A stretch of 64,000 nt of DNA from Streptomyces sp. NBC_01264 (GCF_026340675.1 NZ_JAPEOX010000001.1:3348001-3412000), one strand, 5' to 3'. Numbered from the stretch's first letter, positions 32,017 to 42,238 are shown. Program-made: numbers and translations. Notes: a model not told the origin generated them from the sequence alone.

Positions 32017-33138
32017 TCATGCCTCGGCGGTGGAACCCTCCAGTTCCAGGCGCTTGTTGCGGCGCACGGAGGACCAGAAGGACCAGGCGATCAGCACGAC
32101 GCCGACGAGGCCGGTGATGACCTCGTTGATCTCGTGCTGGATGGTGACGAGCAGGATGACGGCGAGCGCGCCGATGGCGTAGTGCGCGCCGTGCTCCAGG
32201 TAGACGTAGTCGTCCAGGGTGCCCTGGCGGACCAGGTAGACCGTGAGCGACCGGACGTACATGGCACCGATGCCGAGGCCGAGGGCCATGAGCACGATGT
32301 CGTTGGTGATGGCGAAGGCGCCGATGACCCCGTCGAAGGAGAAGGAGGCGTCGAGGACTTCGAGGTAGAGGAACATGAAGAACGCGGCCTTGCCGGCCAT
32401 GGCGATGGCCGTCACCGGCTTGCCGGACTTCTTGGCGGCTTCCTCGGCCTCGTGCTCGGCCTCTTCCTCTTCTTCGAGCTTGTTCTCGAAGTAGCCGGAG
32501 AGACCGCCGACGATCATGTAGGTGATCAGACCGAGGGCGCCCGAGATCAGGACGGTCTGGGCCTTGTCCACGTGGGCGCCGCCGTGCTGGTGGGCCTGGG
32601 TGGCGAAGGTCATCGCGGTGATGACGAGGACGATCAGCGCGATGCACGCGGACAGCATGTCGATCTTGCCGAGCTTCGCGAGCGGACGCTCCAGCCAGGC
32701 GAGCCACTTGATGTCGCGGTCCTCGAAGATGAAGTCGAGGAAGATCATCAGCAGGAACATGCCACCGAAGGCGGCAATGGACGGGTGGGCGTCCGTGACC
32801 AGTTCCTGGTACCGGTTCTTATCGGTGAGGGCAAGGTTGACGGCGTCGATGGGCCCGATCTTGGCGCTGATCGCGACGATGACGACCGGGAAGACCAGTC
32901 GCATGCCGAAGACGGCGATCAGGACACCGATCGTGAGGAAGATCTTCTGCCAGAAGGCATTCATCTTCTTCAGGATCCCGGCGTTGACCACCGCGTTGTC
33001 GAAGGACAGGGAGATCTCGAGGATGGACAGGATCGCGACGATCCCGAGCGCCTCCCAGCTCCCGTAGAGCAGCGCCGCAACCAGTCCGAGCGCAGTGATT
33101 GCGAACGACCAGCCGAAGGTTTTCAGAACCACTGGCAT
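32017..33138 (-). CDS. TerC-superfamily (DUF475) integral membrane protein
   Basis: A 373-residue protein starting at ATG 33138. It has about eight to nine membrane helices and the two conserved TerC-like acidic motifs: SILEISLSFDNAVVNAGIL (residues 38-56) and EVLDASFSFDGVIGAFAIT (about 260-278). A central cytoplasmic loop is strongly acidic (KLEEEEEAEHEAEEAAKK). TerC proteins form membrane complexes with TerB/TerD and are linked to metal efflux or protein metallation. It is transcribed in the same direction as the TerD genes on both sides. Confidence 0.92.
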   Translation of the reverse strand: MPVVLKTFGWSFAITALGLVAALLYGSWEALGIVAILSILEISLSFDNAVVNAGILKKMNAFWQKIFLTIGVLIAVFGMRLVFPVVIVAISAKIGPIDAVNLALTDKNRYQELVTDAHPSIAAFGGMFLLMIFLDFIFEDRDIKWLAWLERPLAKLGKIDMLSACIALIVLVITAMTFATQAHQHGGAHVDKAQTVLISGALGLITYMIVGGLSGYFENKLEEEEEAEHEAEEAAKKSGKPVTAIAMAGKAAFFMFLYLEVLDASFSFDGVIGAFAITNDIVLMALGLGIGAMYVRSLTVYLVRQGTLDDYVYLEHGAHYAIGALAVILLVTIQHEINEVITGLVGVVLIAWSFWSSVRRNKRLELEGSTAEA

Positions 33139-33157
33139 CCCATCGTGTTGTACGGCT

Positions 33158-33733
33158 TTACGAAACGTTGACCCCGAAGTCTAGAGCGATGCCGCGGAGC
33201 CCCGACGCGTACCCCTGCCCCACCGCACGGAACTTCCATTCACCCCCGTACCGGTAGACCTCACCGAAGATCATCGCGGTCTCGCTGGAGGCGTCCTCGG
33301 AGAGGTCGTAGCGGGCCAGCTCCTGGCCGTCCGCCTCGTTCACCACGCGGATGAAGGCGTTGCTGACCTGGCCGAAGCTCTGCCGGCGGGCCTCGGCCTC
33401 GTGGATCGAGACCGGGAAGACGATCTTGTCCACACCGGCCGGCACCTTGGTGAGGTCGATGATGATCGACTCGTCGTCGCCTTCACCCTCGCCGGTGAGG
33501 TTGTCCCCCGTGTGTTCGACGGAGCCCTCGGGGCTCTTCAGGTTGTTGTAGAAGACGAAGTACTCGTCCCCGAGCACCCGGCCGTTGCTGCACAGCAGTG
33601 CGCTGGCGTCGAGGTCGAAGTCGGCGCCCGTGGTCGAGCGCGCGTCCCATCCGAGGCCGATCAGAACCCGGGTGAGGTTCGGTGCGGCTTTGGAGAGGGA
33701 GACATTGCCCCCCTTGGCGAGTGTGACGCCCAT
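33158..33733 (-). CDS. terD: TerD-family calcium-binding stress protein
   Basis: A canonical 191-residue TerD protein. ATG 33733 ([16 protein letters not shown]) follows GGGGAGGA. Conserved blocks include [50 protein letters not shown] and [20 protein letters not shown], with acidic Ca2+ ligands present. It probably acts in the tellurite/oxidative/envelope stress response with the TerC-like protein 19 bp downstream. About 75% of residues appear shared with the neighbour at 33893, so the two arose by duplication. Confidence 0.95.
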   Translation of the reverse strand: MGVTLAKGGNVSLSKAAPNLTRVLIGLGWDARSTTGADFDLDASALLCSNGRVLGDEYFVFYNNLKSPEGSVEHTGDNLTGEGEGDDESIIIDLTKVPAGVDKIVFPVSIHEAEARRQSFGQVSNAFIRVVNEADGQELARYDLSEDASSETAMIFGEVYRYGGEWKFRAVGQGYASGLRGIALDFGVNVS

Positions 33734-33758
33734 GTTGTGGTCCTCCCCGGACGACGGT

Positions 33759-33790
33759 GGCGATGTGGCGGTACGGCGATGTGGCGGTAC
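33759..33790. repeat. 16-bp tandem duplication upstream of terD
   Basis: GGCGATGTGGCGGTAC occurs twice without gap (33759-33774, 33775-33790), in the 5' region of the leftward terD gene at 33158-33733. Confidence 0.9.
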
Positions 33791-33892
33791 GGCGTGTGAC
33801 CTTGCGGCGGTACGGCCGTAAAGCCGGTCCGGCGCCGTACACACGAGTGCACGGCGCCGGACGGATGGTACGACTGCTCTGGTCGAGCAGGA

Positions 33893-34468
33893 TCAGACGT
33901 TGACGCCGAAGTCCTGCGCGATGCCTCGCAGGCCCGAGGCGTAGCCCTGACCGATGGCGCGGAACTTCCACTCCGCACCGTTGCGGTAGAGCTCGCCGAA
34001 GACCATGGCGGTCTCCGTCGAGGCGTCCTCCGACAGGTCGTAGCGGGCGAGTTCGGCGTTGTCGGCCTGGTTCACGACGCGGATGTACGCGTTGCGGACC
34101 TGACCGAAGCTCTGCTGGCGGCTCTCGGCCTCGTAGATCGAGACCGGGAAGACGATCTTGGCCACGTCGGCGGGCACGCCGGCGAGGTTGACCTTGATCG
34201 CCTCGTCGTCGCCCTCGCCCTCACCGGTGGTGTTGTCACCGGTGTGCTCGACCGAGCCGTCGGGGCTCTTCAGGTTGTTGAAGAAGACGAAGTTCGCGTC
34301 GCTGGCGACCTTGCCCTGGTCGTTGGTCAGGATCGCGCTGGCATCGAGGTCGAAGTCGACACCGGTGGTGGTGCGAGCGTCCCAGCCCAGTCCGACGATG
34401 ACCGCCGTCAGGTTCGGCGCGGCCTTGGTCAGCGAGACGTTGCCGCCCTTGCTGAGGCTGACTCCCAC
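33893..34468 (-). CDS. terD: TerD-family calcium-binding stress protein (paralog)
   Basis: A second 191-residue TerD, starting at ATG 34468 ([16 protein letters not shown]) after TGGAGGACCC-like sequence. It has the full set of family blocks: [70 protein letters not shown]. It is near-identical in design to the gene 160 bp downstream, with conservative changes throughout. Its own upstream region, and the intergenic gap, suggest a separate promoter from the downstream copy. Confidence 0.95.
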   Translation of the reverse strand: MGVSLSKGGNVSLTKAAPNLTAVIVGLGWDARTTTGVDFDLDASAILTNDQGKVASDANFVFFNNLKSPDGSVEHTGDNTTGEGEGDDEAIKVNLAGVPADVAKIVFPVSIYEAESRQQSFGQVRNAYIRVVNQADNAELARYDLSEDASTETAMVFGELYRNGAEWKFRAIGQGYASGLRGIAQDFGVNV

Positions 34469-34631
34469 GGGTCCTCCATAAGGTTTTGTGTGGGGCGGGG
34501 CCCCGTCGTGCGGTTGCTACCGGATCAACGTTTCGATCCTAGTGACGGGTTCCCGCCTGTACGGGCTTATTCCAGGCGAACGGGCCCGCGTGCCTGCCGG
34601 CACACCGTGCCCATGAGCCTGCGGCACGGAC

Positions 34632-35090
34632 TCAGAGGCTGTCGAGGGCCTTGATGTACTCGTTCAGGTCACGTGCGTCGGGCAGTCCGTTGACGACGCT
34701 CCAGCGCACGATCCCGTCGCGGTCGATGACGAAGGTGCCGCGCACCGCGCAGCCCTTCTCCTCGTCGAAGACCCCGTAGGCGCGGGAGGCCTCCCCGTGC
34801 GGCCAGAAGTCCGACAGCAGCGGGTACTCCAGTCCCTCCTGCTCGCCGAAGACGCGCAGGGTCGGTACCGAGTCGTTGGAGACGGCGAGGAGCTGCACGT
34901 CGTCGTTCTGGAAGCGCGGCAGCTGGTCGCGCAGCTCGCAGAGTTCGCCGGTGCAGACGCCGGTGAAGGCGAAGGGGTAGAAGAGCAGAACGACGGCCTT
35001 CTCACCCCGGAAGTCGGAGAGCCGCACGACCCTGCCGTGATTGTCCTTGAGTTCGAAGTCCGGGGCCTTGCTGCCGACCTCGATCGCCAT
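34632..35090 (-). CDS. AhpE-like 1-Cys/2-Cys peroxiredoxin
   Basis: A 152-residue thiol peroxidase. ATG 35090 is chosen over ATG 35099 because GAAGGG sits 9 nt upstream of it and directly against the earlier one. The active site PFAFTGVCTGELCELRD carries peroxidatic C46 in the P-x3-T-x2-C motif, with C51 as a possible resolving Cys. SDFWPHGEASRAYGVFDEEKGCAVRGTFVIDRDG is typical of AhpE; only parts are quoted here to show the family. It should reduce peroxides or peroxynitrite. The neighbourhood of Ter genes gives a stress-response context. Confidence 0.9.
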   Translation of the reverse strand: MAIEVGSKAPDFELKDNHGRVVRLSDFRGEKAVVLLFYPFAFTGVCTGELCELRDQLPRFQNDDVQLLAVSNDSVPTLRVFGEQEGLEYPLLSDFWPHGEASRAYGVFDEEKGCAVRGTFVIDRDGIVRWSVVNGLPDARDLNEYIKALDSL

Positions 35091-35237
35091 CTGTCGCATC
35101 CCTTCGTGCCGCGTTCGTCCCGCACCCCTGCGTTGGGCTGTTCGGGTGATCCCACCTTATGGGTCCGCCTGTGGGTCCGCTCGGGGGTCCGCCCCCGCGC
35201 GCCCCGCGCGTCCGGCTCCGCGCCGCCCGCGAAACGC

Positions 35238-35280
35238 ACGCACCCCGCCCACCGGAAAGGTTCCGGCGGGCGGGGTGCGT
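35238..35280 (-). terminator. terminator after DUF3052
   Basis: ACGCACCCCGCCC (35238-35250) pairs perfectly with 35268-35280, and inside it CCGGAA (35252-35257) pairs with TTCCGG (35261-35266). It lies 27 bp beyond the stop of the leftward DUF3052 gene. Confidence 0.8.
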
Positions 35281-35306
35281 GGGTCCGCATGACTGCGGGG
35301 CGCGGC

Positions 35307-35732
35307 TCAGCGCTTGGACTTGGCCGTCTTCGGAGTCGCCAGCTTGGTGGCGGTCCACTCCTTGCCGACGGGGAGACCCTTCGCCAGCGAGAGGCCGGCG
35401 GTCTCGGCGGCCTCGCTGATGTCACTGGCCTCGACAAAACCGTCCTTGCCGGTCTTGGGGGTCACCAGCAGGATCAGTGCGCCGTCCTCGACCAGCTCGG
35501 TCGCGTCGACCAGGGCGTCCGTCAGGTCGCCGTCGTCCTCCCGGAACCACAGCAGAACCGCGTCTGCGACATCGTCGTAGTCCTCATCGACGAGTTCGGT
35601 GACGTGATCCTCTACGGCATCACGGAATTCCTGATCGACGTCGTCGTCGAAGCCGATTTCCTGGACCACCTGTTCGGACTGGAAACCCAGCCTGGCGGCC
35701 AGGTTCTCCGCGTGGTCCGCGGTCGCGCTCAC
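35307..35732 (-). CDS. DUF3052 family protein
   Basis: A 141-residue actinobacterial protein. GTG 35732 (VSATADHAENLAARLGF) is set by AGGAGG six bases upstream. Markers of DUF3052 are EQVVQEIGFDDDVDQEFRD, ELVDEDYDDVADAVLLWFRE and LILLVTPKTGKDGFVEASDI. It is acidic and soluble. The family is linked in some actinobacteria to cell-wall and regulatory functions, but no activity is established from sequence. It lies directly upstream of, and divergent from, aceE, as in other Streptomyces. Confidence 0.9.
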   Translation of the reverse strand: MSATADHAENLAARLGFQSEQVVQEIGFDDDVDQEFRDAVEDHVTELVDEDYDDVADAVLLWFREDDGDLTDALVDATELVEDGALILLVTPKTGKDGFVEASDISEAAETAGLSLAKGLPVGKEWTATKLATPKTAKSKR

Positions 35733-36176
35733 GGGGTGCCTCCTGCTCATGTTCGGTGAATGTTCTTCGGCGGCGCGCGTACGCGCAGCATGGGCGTAGT
35801 CCACACGGGCGCGGCGGATCGCGCAAGTACCCGGCCGCCGAGACCGTCGAAACGGTGACGATTGCGGCCGTCTCGCCGCAACTTTCAGCCCTTCCGCATG
35901 TACCCCTCGTGATTCATCCCACACCATTCCACCTCATTCGGCACGGCCCCGGGACTTTCGCACCTGTTTGAGGGACGAACGGCCTTGCGAAGGGGGTGAT
36001 CGTCGTGGGCGTAAGGTTGCGGTTTGGGCGTTGTCGTCGCCACAGCCAGCACAATCCCGCCACCTCCAGGGATTACCCAACGGTAAAGATGACGATTTCT
36101 GCCGAGCGTAAGACCATGGGAGGCGGCGAACCCCAGCACGGCTTCAGCACGACTCCCCCGACAGCGAAGGAACAGC
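35733..36176. other. divergent DUF3052/aceE intergenic region
   Basis: About 440 bp without a supported gene. It should hold the promoters of both genes. An AT-richer patch lies at 35880-35950 and a TAAAGAT-like -10 at about 36085, but no -35 partner is clear. I see no riboswitch or terminator that I can defend. Confidence 0.4.
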
Positions 36177-38909
36177 GTGGCTTCCGCATCCGATCGCAAT
36201 CCGATCATCATTGGTGGCCTGCCGAGTCAGGTACCGGACTTCGATCCGGAAGAGACGCAGGAGTGGCTCGACTCCCTGGACGCCGCGGTCGACGAGCGGG
36301 GCCGTGAGCGCGCCCGCTACCTGATGCTGCGGCTGATGGAACGCGCCCGCGAGAAGCGCGTGGCCGTGCCCGAGATGCGCTCCACGGACTACGTCAACAC
36401 GATCGCCACCAAGGACGAGCCCTTCTTCCCCGGCAACGAGGAGATCGAGCGCAAGGTCCTCAACGCCACCCGCTGGAACGCGGCCGTCATGGTCTCGCGC
36501 GCCCAGCGCCCGGGCATCGGCGTCGGCGGTCACATCGCCACCTTCGCGTCCTCCGCCTCCCTCTACGACGTGGGCTTCAACCACTTCTTCCGGGGCAAGG
36601 ACGAGGGCGACGGCGGCGACCAGATCTTCTTCCAGGGCCACGCCTCGCCCGGCATCTACGCCCGCGCCTACCTCCTGGACCGGCTCTCCGAGCAGCAGCT
36701 CGACGCGTTCCGCCAGGAGAAGTCGAAGGCCCCGTACGGCCTCTCCAGCTATCCGCACCCGCGGCTCATGCCGGACTTCTGGGAGTTCCCGACCGTCTCG
36801 ATGGGCCTCGGCCCGCTCGGTGCGATCTACCAGGCCCGGATGAACCGGTACATGGAGGCCCGCGGGATCGCGGACACCTCCAAGTCACACGTTTGGGCGT
36901 ATCTCGGCGACGGCGAGATGGACGAGCCGGAGTCGCTCGGCCAGCTCTCCATCGCGTCCCGCGAGCACCTGGACAACCTGACCTTCGTCGTCAACTGCAA
37001 CCTGCAGCGCCTCGACGGCCCGGTCCGCGGCAACGGCAAGATCATGCAGGAGCTGGAGTCGCAGTTCCGCGGCGCCGGCTGGAACGTCATCAAGCTGATC
37101 TGGGACCGCTCCTGGGACCCGCTGCTGGCCCAGGACCGCGACGGCATCCTGGTCAACAAGCTGAACACCACCCCGGACGGCCAGTTCCAGACGTACGCCA
37201 CCGAGACGGGCGCGTACATCCGTAACCACTTCTTCGGCGGCGACCACCGGCTGCGGGCCATGGTCGAGAACATGACCGACCAGCAGATCCAGCACCTGGG
37301 CCGCGGCGGTCACGACCACAAGAAGGTCTACGCGGCCTACGCGGCGGCCAAGGCCCACAAGGGCCAGCCGACGGTGATCCTGGCGCAGACGGTCAAGGGC
37401 TGGACGCTCGGCCCGAACTTCGAGGGCCGCAACGCGACCCACCAGATGAAGAAGCTGACGGCCGACGACCTCAAGCGCTTCCGCGACCGTCTGCACATCC
37501 CGATCACGGACGCCCAGCTGGAGGACGGCGCGCCGCCGTACTACCACCCGGGCCGCAACTCCCCCGAGATCCAGTACATGCACGACCGCCGCAGCGCGCT
37601 CGGCGGCTACGTGCCGACCCGCGTGGTGCGCGCGAAGCCGCTCCAGCTGCCGGGCGACGCCACGTACGCGGCCGCCAAGAAGGGTTCGGGACAGCAGTCG
37701 ATCGCCACCACCATGGCCTTCGTCCGCATCCTGAAGGACCTCATGCGGGACAAGGAGATCGGCAAGCGCTTCGTGCTGATCGCCCCCGACGAGTACCGCA
37801 CCTTCGGCATGGACGCGTTCTTCCCGAGCGCCAAGATCTACAACCCGCTGGGCCAGCAGTACGAGGCGGTCGACCGCGACCTGCTGCTCGCGTACAAGGA
37901 GTCGCCGACCGGCCAGATGCTGCACGACGGCATCTCGGAGGCGGGCTGCACGGCCTCGCTGATCGCCGCGGGTTCGGCGTACGCGACGCACGGCGAGCCG
38001 CTGATCCCGGTCTACGTCTTCTACTCGATGTTCGGTTTCCAGCGCACGGGTGACCAGTTCTGGCAGATGGCCGACCAGCTGGCGCGCGGTTTCGTCCTCG
38101 GTGCGACCGCCGGCCGGACCACCCTCACGGGTGAGGGCCTGCAGCACGCTGACGGCCACTCGCAGCTGCTGGCCTCGACGAACCCGGGCTGTGTGGCCTA
38201 CGACCCGGCGTACGGGTACGAGATCGCGCACATCGTCAAGGACGGTCTGCGGCGCATGTACGGCCCCGACGCCGAGGACGTCTTCTACTACCTGACGGTC
38301 TACAACGAGCCGATCCAGCACCCGGCCGAGCCGGCCGGCGTGGACGTGGACGGGATCCTCAAGGGCATCCACCGGATCTCCGAGGGCACCTCGGGAGCCG
38401 TCGGGGCGCAGATCATGGCCTCGGGCGTGGCGGTGCCGTGGGCGCTGGAGGCGCAGCGGATCCTGGCCGCCGAGTGGAACGTCAAGGCGGACGTCTGGTC
38501 GGCGACCTCCTGGAACGAGCTGCGCCGCGAGGCCGTCGCCGTGGAGGAGCACAACCTGCTCCACCCGGAGGAGGAGCAGCGCGTCCCGTACGTGACCACC
38601 AAGCTGTCCGGCGCGGAGGGTCCGTTCGTCGCGGTCTCCGACTGGATGCGGGCGGTCCCGGACCAGATCTCGCGCTGGGTGCCCGGCAAGTACACCTCGC
38701 TGGGCGCGGACGGCTTCGGCTTCGCGGACACGCGGGGCGCGGCCCGGCGCTTCTTCCACATCGACGCGCAGTCGGTGGTCCTCTCGGTGCTGACCGAGCT
38801 GGCCAAGGAGGGCAAGATCGACCGTTCGGCGCTGAAGCAGGCGATCGACCGGTACCAGCTGCTGGACGTCCGGGCGGCCGACCCGGGCGCGGCCGGGGGC
38901 GACGCGTAG
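36177..38909 (+). CDS. aceE: pyruvate dehydrogenase E1 component, homodimeric type
   Basis: A 910-residue thiamine-diphosphate enzyme that decarboxylates pyruvate and passes the acetyl group to the E2 lipoyl domain. The start is GTG 36177 after GAAGG. Family blocks in order: [20 protein letters not shown] (about 117-136), [38 protein letters not shown] (ThDP motif with GDG and later N), [49 protein letters not shown] and [20 protein letters not shown]. The length matches AceE. A terminator follows within 20 bp, so it is probably monocistronic. Confidence 0.97.
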   Translation: MASASDRNPIIIGGLPSQVPDFDPEETQEWLDSLDAAVDERGRERARYLMLRLMERAREKRVAVPEMRSTDYVNTIATKDEPFFPGNEEIERKVLNATRWNAAVMVSRAQRPGIGVGGHIATFASSASLYDVGFNHFFRGKDEGDGGDQIFFQGHASPGIYARAYLLDRLSEQQLDAFRQEKSKAPYGLSSYPHPRLMPDFWEFPTVSMGLGPLGAIYQARMNRYMEARGIADTSKSHVWAYLGDGEMDEPESLGQLSIASREHLDNLTFVVNCNLQRLDGPVRGNGKIMQELESQFRGAGWNVIKLIWDRSWDPLLAQDRDGILVNKLNTTPDGQFQTYATETGAYIRNHFFGGDHRLRAMVENMTDQQIQHLGRGGHDHKKVYAAYAAAKAHKGQPTVILAQTVKGWTLGPNFEGRNATHQMKKLTADDLKRFRDRLHIPITDAQLEDGAPPYYHPGRNSPEIQYMHDRRSALGGYVPTRVVRAKPLQLPGDATYAAAKKGSGQQSIATTMAFVRILKDLMRDKEIGKRFVLIAPDEYRTFGMDAFFPSAKIYNPLGQQYEAVDRDLLLAYKESPTGQMLHDGISEAGCTASLIAAGSAYATHGEPLIPVYVFYSMFGFQRTGDQFWQMADQLARGFVLGATAGRTTLTGEGLQHADGHSQLLASTNPGCVAYDPAYGYEIAHIVKDGLRRMYGPDAEDVFYYLTVYNEPIQHPAEPAGVDVDGILKGIHRISEGTSGAVGAQIMASGVAVPWALEAQRILAAEWNVKADVWSATSWNELRREAVAVEEHNLLHPEEEQRVPYVTTKLSGAEGPFVAVSDWMRAVPDQISRWVPGKYTSLGADGFGFADTRGAARRFFHIDAQSVVLSVLTELAKEGKIDRSALKQAIDRYQLLDVRAADPGAAGGDA

Positions 38910-38925
38910 CCGTCACTTCTGCGTG

Positions 38926-38957
38926 AGGGGCGCCGGTACACCTGTCCCGGCGCCCCT
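38926..38957 (+). terminator. terminator after aceE
   Basis: AGGGGCGCCGG (38926-38936) pairs with CCGGCGCCCCT (38947-38957), 17 bp after the aceE stop. Confidence 0.8.
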
Positions 38958-38981
38958 TACGCGTTCTTTACGATGCTCGGC

Positions 38982-39785
38982 ATGAAACAACCCTCCCCCC
39001 AGGCCCGGTGGGAACGCCGCACGCAGACGCCGCTGCTGGTGCTCGCCCTGGGATTCGGCGTGGCCTACGCGGTGCCCATCGTCCTGCCCGACGCGAGCCA
39101 GGCGGTGCACAGCGCCTGCCGGCACGCGGAGTGGGTGGTGTGGGCGGCCTTCGCCGCCGACTACCTGATGCGGCTGGGCCTGGCGGACTCGAAGAAGGCC
39201 TTCGTACGGACCCACTGGCTGGACCTGGCGGCGGTGGTGCTGCCGATGATCCAGCCGCTGCGGCTGCTGCGGGTGGTCTCCACCCTGATGCTGGTGGGCC
39301 GGCGGGCCCGGATGGCCCCGCAGATCCGGCTCACCACGTACGTGGCGGGCTCGGTGGTCGGCCTGCTGATGTTCGGCTCGCTGGCGGTGCTGAGCGTGGA
39401 GCGCGACGCCCCCGAAGGCAACATCAAGAACCTCGGGGACGCACTCTGGTGGTCGGTGACCACCATGACGACGGTCGGGTACGGGGACCACTCCCCCACC
39501 ACGGGCCTCGGACGGCTGCTGGCGGTCGGGCTGATGCTGTCCGGGATCGCCCTGCTGGGTGTGGTCACCGCGAACATCGCGGCCTGGTTCATCTCCCGCT
39601 TCGAGCGCGACGACCTGGTCGAGCGCGCCCAGACGGCGGCGATCACCGAACTGACGGCGGAGGTACGGGCGCTGCGTGCCGAGGTCGCCCGGCTCGGCGG
39701 GCAGCCCGGCCTGGGCGCCGGGGTCGGCGCCCAGGCCGGGCCGGTCCAGGCGGGCGGCGGCGCCGTCAGCGCTCCCACACCTTGA
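38982..39785 (+). CDS. voltage-gated-like potassium channel
   Basis: A 267-residue membrane protein. ATG 38982 is 7 nt after a TACGAT -10 element, suggesting a leaderless mRNA; an earlier in-frame ATG at 38973 overlaps that element. There are about five to six membrane helices: residues 16-38, 50-65, 78-95 (with Arg-rich LRLLRVVSTLMLVGRRARM resembling an S4 segment), 117-137 and 180-200. The selectivity filter is WWSVTTMTTVGYGDHSP. A C-terminal helix (LTAEVRALRAEVARLG) may form a tetramer-stabilising coil. Confidence 0.9.
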   Translation: MKQPSPQARWERRTQTPLLVLALGFGVAYAVPIVLPDASQAVHSACRHAEWVVWAAFAADYLMRLGLADSKKAFVRTHWLDLAAVVLPMIQPLRLLRVVSTLMLVGRRARMAPQIRLTTYVAGSVVGLLMFGSLAVLSVERDAPEGNIKNLGDALWWSVTTMTTVGYGDHSPTTGLGRLLAVGLMLSGIALLGVVTANIAAWFISRFERDDLVERAQTAAITELTAEVRALRAEVARLGGQPGLGAGVGAQAGPVQAGGGAVSAPTP

Positions 39786-40272
39786 ACGCCCTGACCTGGT
39801 AGGGCGACTGGGGCAGCCAGACCCCGTCGCCCGGGTAGGTCTGGAACTCACCGGTCTCGGCGCATTCGGCGGACTGGTAGGTGGTGACCGGGCGGCCGGT
39901 CCGGTTCGTGAGGGACTGGGCGGTGGTCCCGGCGGGCAGGGCGGTGCAGCTGTTGATGTCGAGGGTGCTGAGCTCGTGGGTCGTGCGGGCCCCCTTGAAC
40001 TCCGGCTTCGCCCACAGGCACAGCTGCCCGGTGGCGCAGGCCCCGAGGGCCGGCGGCCCGGCGGCCCGCCCCTTCGTCTTGGCCCGCCCGGAGGCCCGTA
40101 CGGGAGCCGGAGCGTCGGCGCGGGCCTGCGCCCGGGCCTGCGCTTGAGGCTGCGCCGGGGCGAGGCCCGCCGCGTGGGCGGATTCCGCGGTGCCGGGGAT
40201 CAGCAGGGTGGCGGCGAGAACGGTGGCCGTGGCGGCGGTGCGCTGCGAGAAAGTGGTGCTCCACGTACGCAT
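39766..40272 (-). CDS. secreted peptidase inhibitor family I36 protein
   Basis: A 168-residue exported protein starting at ATG 40272. A Sec signal peptide is visible (MRTWSTTFSQRTAATATVLA, hydrophobic to about residue 28, with Ala-His-Ala at 33-35 as cleavage site). A low-complexity Ala/Gln/Arg linker follows to about 75. The C-terminal domain has four cysteines and the I36 pattern ACATGQLCLWAKPEFKGA, NSCTALPAGT, AECAETGEF. It resembles Streptomyces metalloproteinase inhibitors. Its 3' end overlaps the convergent channel gene by 20 bp. Confidence 0.82.
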   Translation of the reverse strand: MRTWSTTFSQRTAATATVLAATLLIPGTAESAHAAGLAPAQPQAQARAQARADAPAPVRASGRAKTKGRAAGPPALGACATGQLCLWAKPEFKGARTTHELSTLDINSCTALPAGTTAQSLTNRTGRPVTTYQSAECAETGEFQTYPGDGVWLPQSPYQVRAFKVWER

Positions 40273-40398
40273 GACGGGTCAACTCCTGGTGGACGTACGG
40301 GCCCCGGACCGATTCCGAAGCTCCGTCGGCACCACGCTGACCTGCGCGGACGTCCCGGCGGAAGGGGCCGCGAGCGTGTCCACCCTGATAGGCGACAA

Positions 40399-40455
40399 CC
40401 CCGCCGGATCGCCCGGCGGGGCTGCCTCGGCCCCGGAGTTGACGCCTCCGGGGCC
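40399..40455 (-). terminator. tandem hairpins after the DHA2 transporter gene
   Basis: Two stems: CCCCGCCGG (40399-40407) with CCGGCGGGG (40413-40421), and GGCCCCGGAG (40429-40438) with CTCCGGGGCC (40446-40455). They lie 80-135 bp past the leftward transporter stop and before the inhibitor promoter. No gene is seen in 40273-40533. Confidence 0.65.
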
Positions 40456-40533
40456 ACCGTGACCGCCACGGCCGCCCGGCCCGGGACACGGTGCCAGCGG
40501 GACACCGTGCCGGGGCGGGAGGCCGGGGCGGAG

Positions 40534-42150
40534 CTAGATGTGGGCCGCGCCCGCTCCCGCGGCGGCGTTCTCGCCGCGCTTGGTGAAGCCGGCCACGACC
40601 GCGGCGAGTACCGCGACCACGCCCGCGACGGTGAAGGCCGTGCTCATCCCTGACACGAACGTGTCGTGCGCGACCCCCGTGATGGTCGCCGCGAGCTGCT
40701 CGGGAGCCTCCGGCGGGATCGGGGAGATGCCGACCTGGATGCCCTTCTCCGCGAGGTCCGCCTGCTCCGGGGTGAGCGGCGGCAGTCCGGCCCCGGCCCA
40801 GTTGTCCTCGAAGACGCTGCCGACCTTGCTCGCCATGACCGCGCCGAGCACGGCGGTGCCCAGGCTGCCGCCGACCTGCATGGCGGCCTGCTGCAGACCG
40901 CCGGCCACGCCCGAGAGCTCCAGCGGGGCGTTGCCGACGATGACCTCGGTGGCGCCGACCATGACGGGCGCGAGCCCGAGGCCCATCAGGGCGAACCAGA
41001 GCGACATGGTGGGGGTGGAGGAGCCCGGGGTCAGCTGGGCCATCCCGAAGCAGGCGACGGCGGTGGCGACCATGCCCGCGACGAGCGGCGGCCGGGGGCC
41101 GACCTTGGTGATGGCGAGGCCCGCCAGCGGCGAGCCGATGATCATCATGCCGGTCAGCGGCAGCAGGTGCAGGCCGCTGTCGACGGGGCTCATGCCGTGG
41201 ACGTTCTGCAGGTAGAAGGTGACGAAGAAGAGCCCGCCCATGAAGGCGAAGGCCATCAGGACCATCAGCACCGTGCCCGCGGACAGCGGGAGCGAGCGGA
41301 ACATCCCGAGCGGGATCAGCGGCTCGGAGACGGAGTTCTCCCAGAAGGCGAAGGCCACGAAGCACAGGACGGAACCGCCGAGGAAGGCGAGCGTCTTCGT
41401 GTCGCCCCAGCCCCACTCCGAGGCCTTGATCAGCGCCCAGATCAGCGAGAACATCCCGGCCGACAGCAGCAGGATGCCCAGCACGTCGAAGGAGCGCGGG
41501 GCGTTCTCGGCCCGGTGGTCGACCAGGATGAACAGGCCGAAGGCGAGCGCGAGGATGCCGACGGGCACGTTGATGAAGAAGACGGACTGCCAGCTCACGT
41601 TCTCGACGAGCAGGCCGCCGACGATGGGCCCGGCGGCGGTCGAGGCGCCGATGACCATGCCCCAGATGCCGATGGCCATGTTGAGCTTCTCGGCCGGGAA
41701 GGTGGCGCGCAGCAGGCCCAGCGCGGCGGGCATCAGCAGCGCTCCGAAGACGCCCTGGGCGACGCGGAAGCCGATGACGAGCTCGACTCCACTGGACAGG
41801 CCGATGGCCGCCGAGGAGACGGCGAAGCCGGCGATGCCTATGAGGAAGGTCTGGCGGTGGCCGAAGCGGTCGCCGAGCTTGCCCGCGGTGATGAGGGAGA
41901 CCGCGAGGGCGAGCAGGTAGCCGTTGGTGATCCACTGGACGTCGGCGAGCGAGGCACCGAGGTCCTTCTGGATGGCCGGGTTGGCGACGGCGACGATCGT
42001 GCCGTCGAGGGTGACCATCATGACGCCGATCGCGACGGCGAACAGGGTGAGCCACGGGTGGCCCCGGAGGCCCGTACGGGCCGGCGAGGGGCCCGGTTCC
42101 TTGGTGAGCGAGAGTGCGTCCCCGCCGTCGACGGTGATCTGACTAGTCAT
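40534..42150 (-). CDS. DHA2-family (EmrB/QacA-like) drug efflux transporter
   Basis: A 538-residue major facilitator protein with about 14 membrane helices. Motifs include LDGTIVAVANPAIQKDLGAS (DHA2 motif D1), ITAGKLGDRFGHRQTFLIG (motif A), GFRVAQGVFGALLMPAALGL (motif B) and GPIVGGLLVENVSWQSVFFI (motif C, antiporter). It should expel a hydrophobic drug or metabolite using the proton gradient. A divergent TetR gene 88 bp away probably represses it. The start, ATG 42150, lies 6 nt from a TAATCT -10 element, so the mRNA may be leaderless. Confidence 0.92.
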   Translation of the reverse strand: MTSQITVDGGDALSLTKEPGPSPARTGLRGHPWLTLFAVAIGVMMVTLDGTIVAVANPAIQKDLGASLADVQWITNGYLLALAVSLITAGKLGDRFGHRQTFLIGIAGFAVSSAAIGLSSGVELVIGFRVAQGVFGALLMPAALGLLRATFPAEKLNMAIGIWGMVIGASTAAGPIVGGLLVENVSWQSVFFINVPVGILALAFGLFILVDHRAENAPRSFDVLGILLLSAGMFSLIWALIKASEWGWGDTKTLAFLGGSVLCFVAFAFWENSVSEPLIPLGMFRSLPLSAGTVLMVLMAFAFMGGLFFVTFYLQNVHGMSPVDSGLHLLPLTGMMIIGSPLAGLAITKVGPRPPLVAGMVATAVACFGMAQLTPGSSTPTMSLWFALMGLGLAPVMVGATEVIVGNAPLELSGVAGGLQQAAMQVGGSLGTAVLGAVMASKVGSVFEDNWAGAGLPPLTPEQADLAEKGIQVGISPIPPEAPEQLAATITGVAHDTFVSGMSTAFTVAGVVAVLAAVVAGFTKRGENAAAGAGAAHI

Positions 42151-42238
42151 GCGGACAGATTAGTGACAGCGACTGACACTTCACAGACCGGTTCGTCGGA
42201 CAACCTCTGTCAGGTCGGTCACAGGTACCCTGACGGCC
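42151..42238. promoter_or_regulatory. divergent promoter/operator of transporter and TetR genes
   Basis: The 88-bp gap contains a TAATCT -10 for the transporter (minus strand, 42157-42162) and a TACCCT -10 for the TetR gene (42226-42231). Between them are imperfect inverted repeats built from TGTCA/TGACA, around 42162-42180 and 42206-42225, likely TetR operator sites. Confidence 0.5.

Noticed and set aside
35885..36211. Leftward frame opposite the aceE upstream region
   Set aside because: It lacks a ribosome-binding site, overlaps the aceE start and has no recognisable domain.
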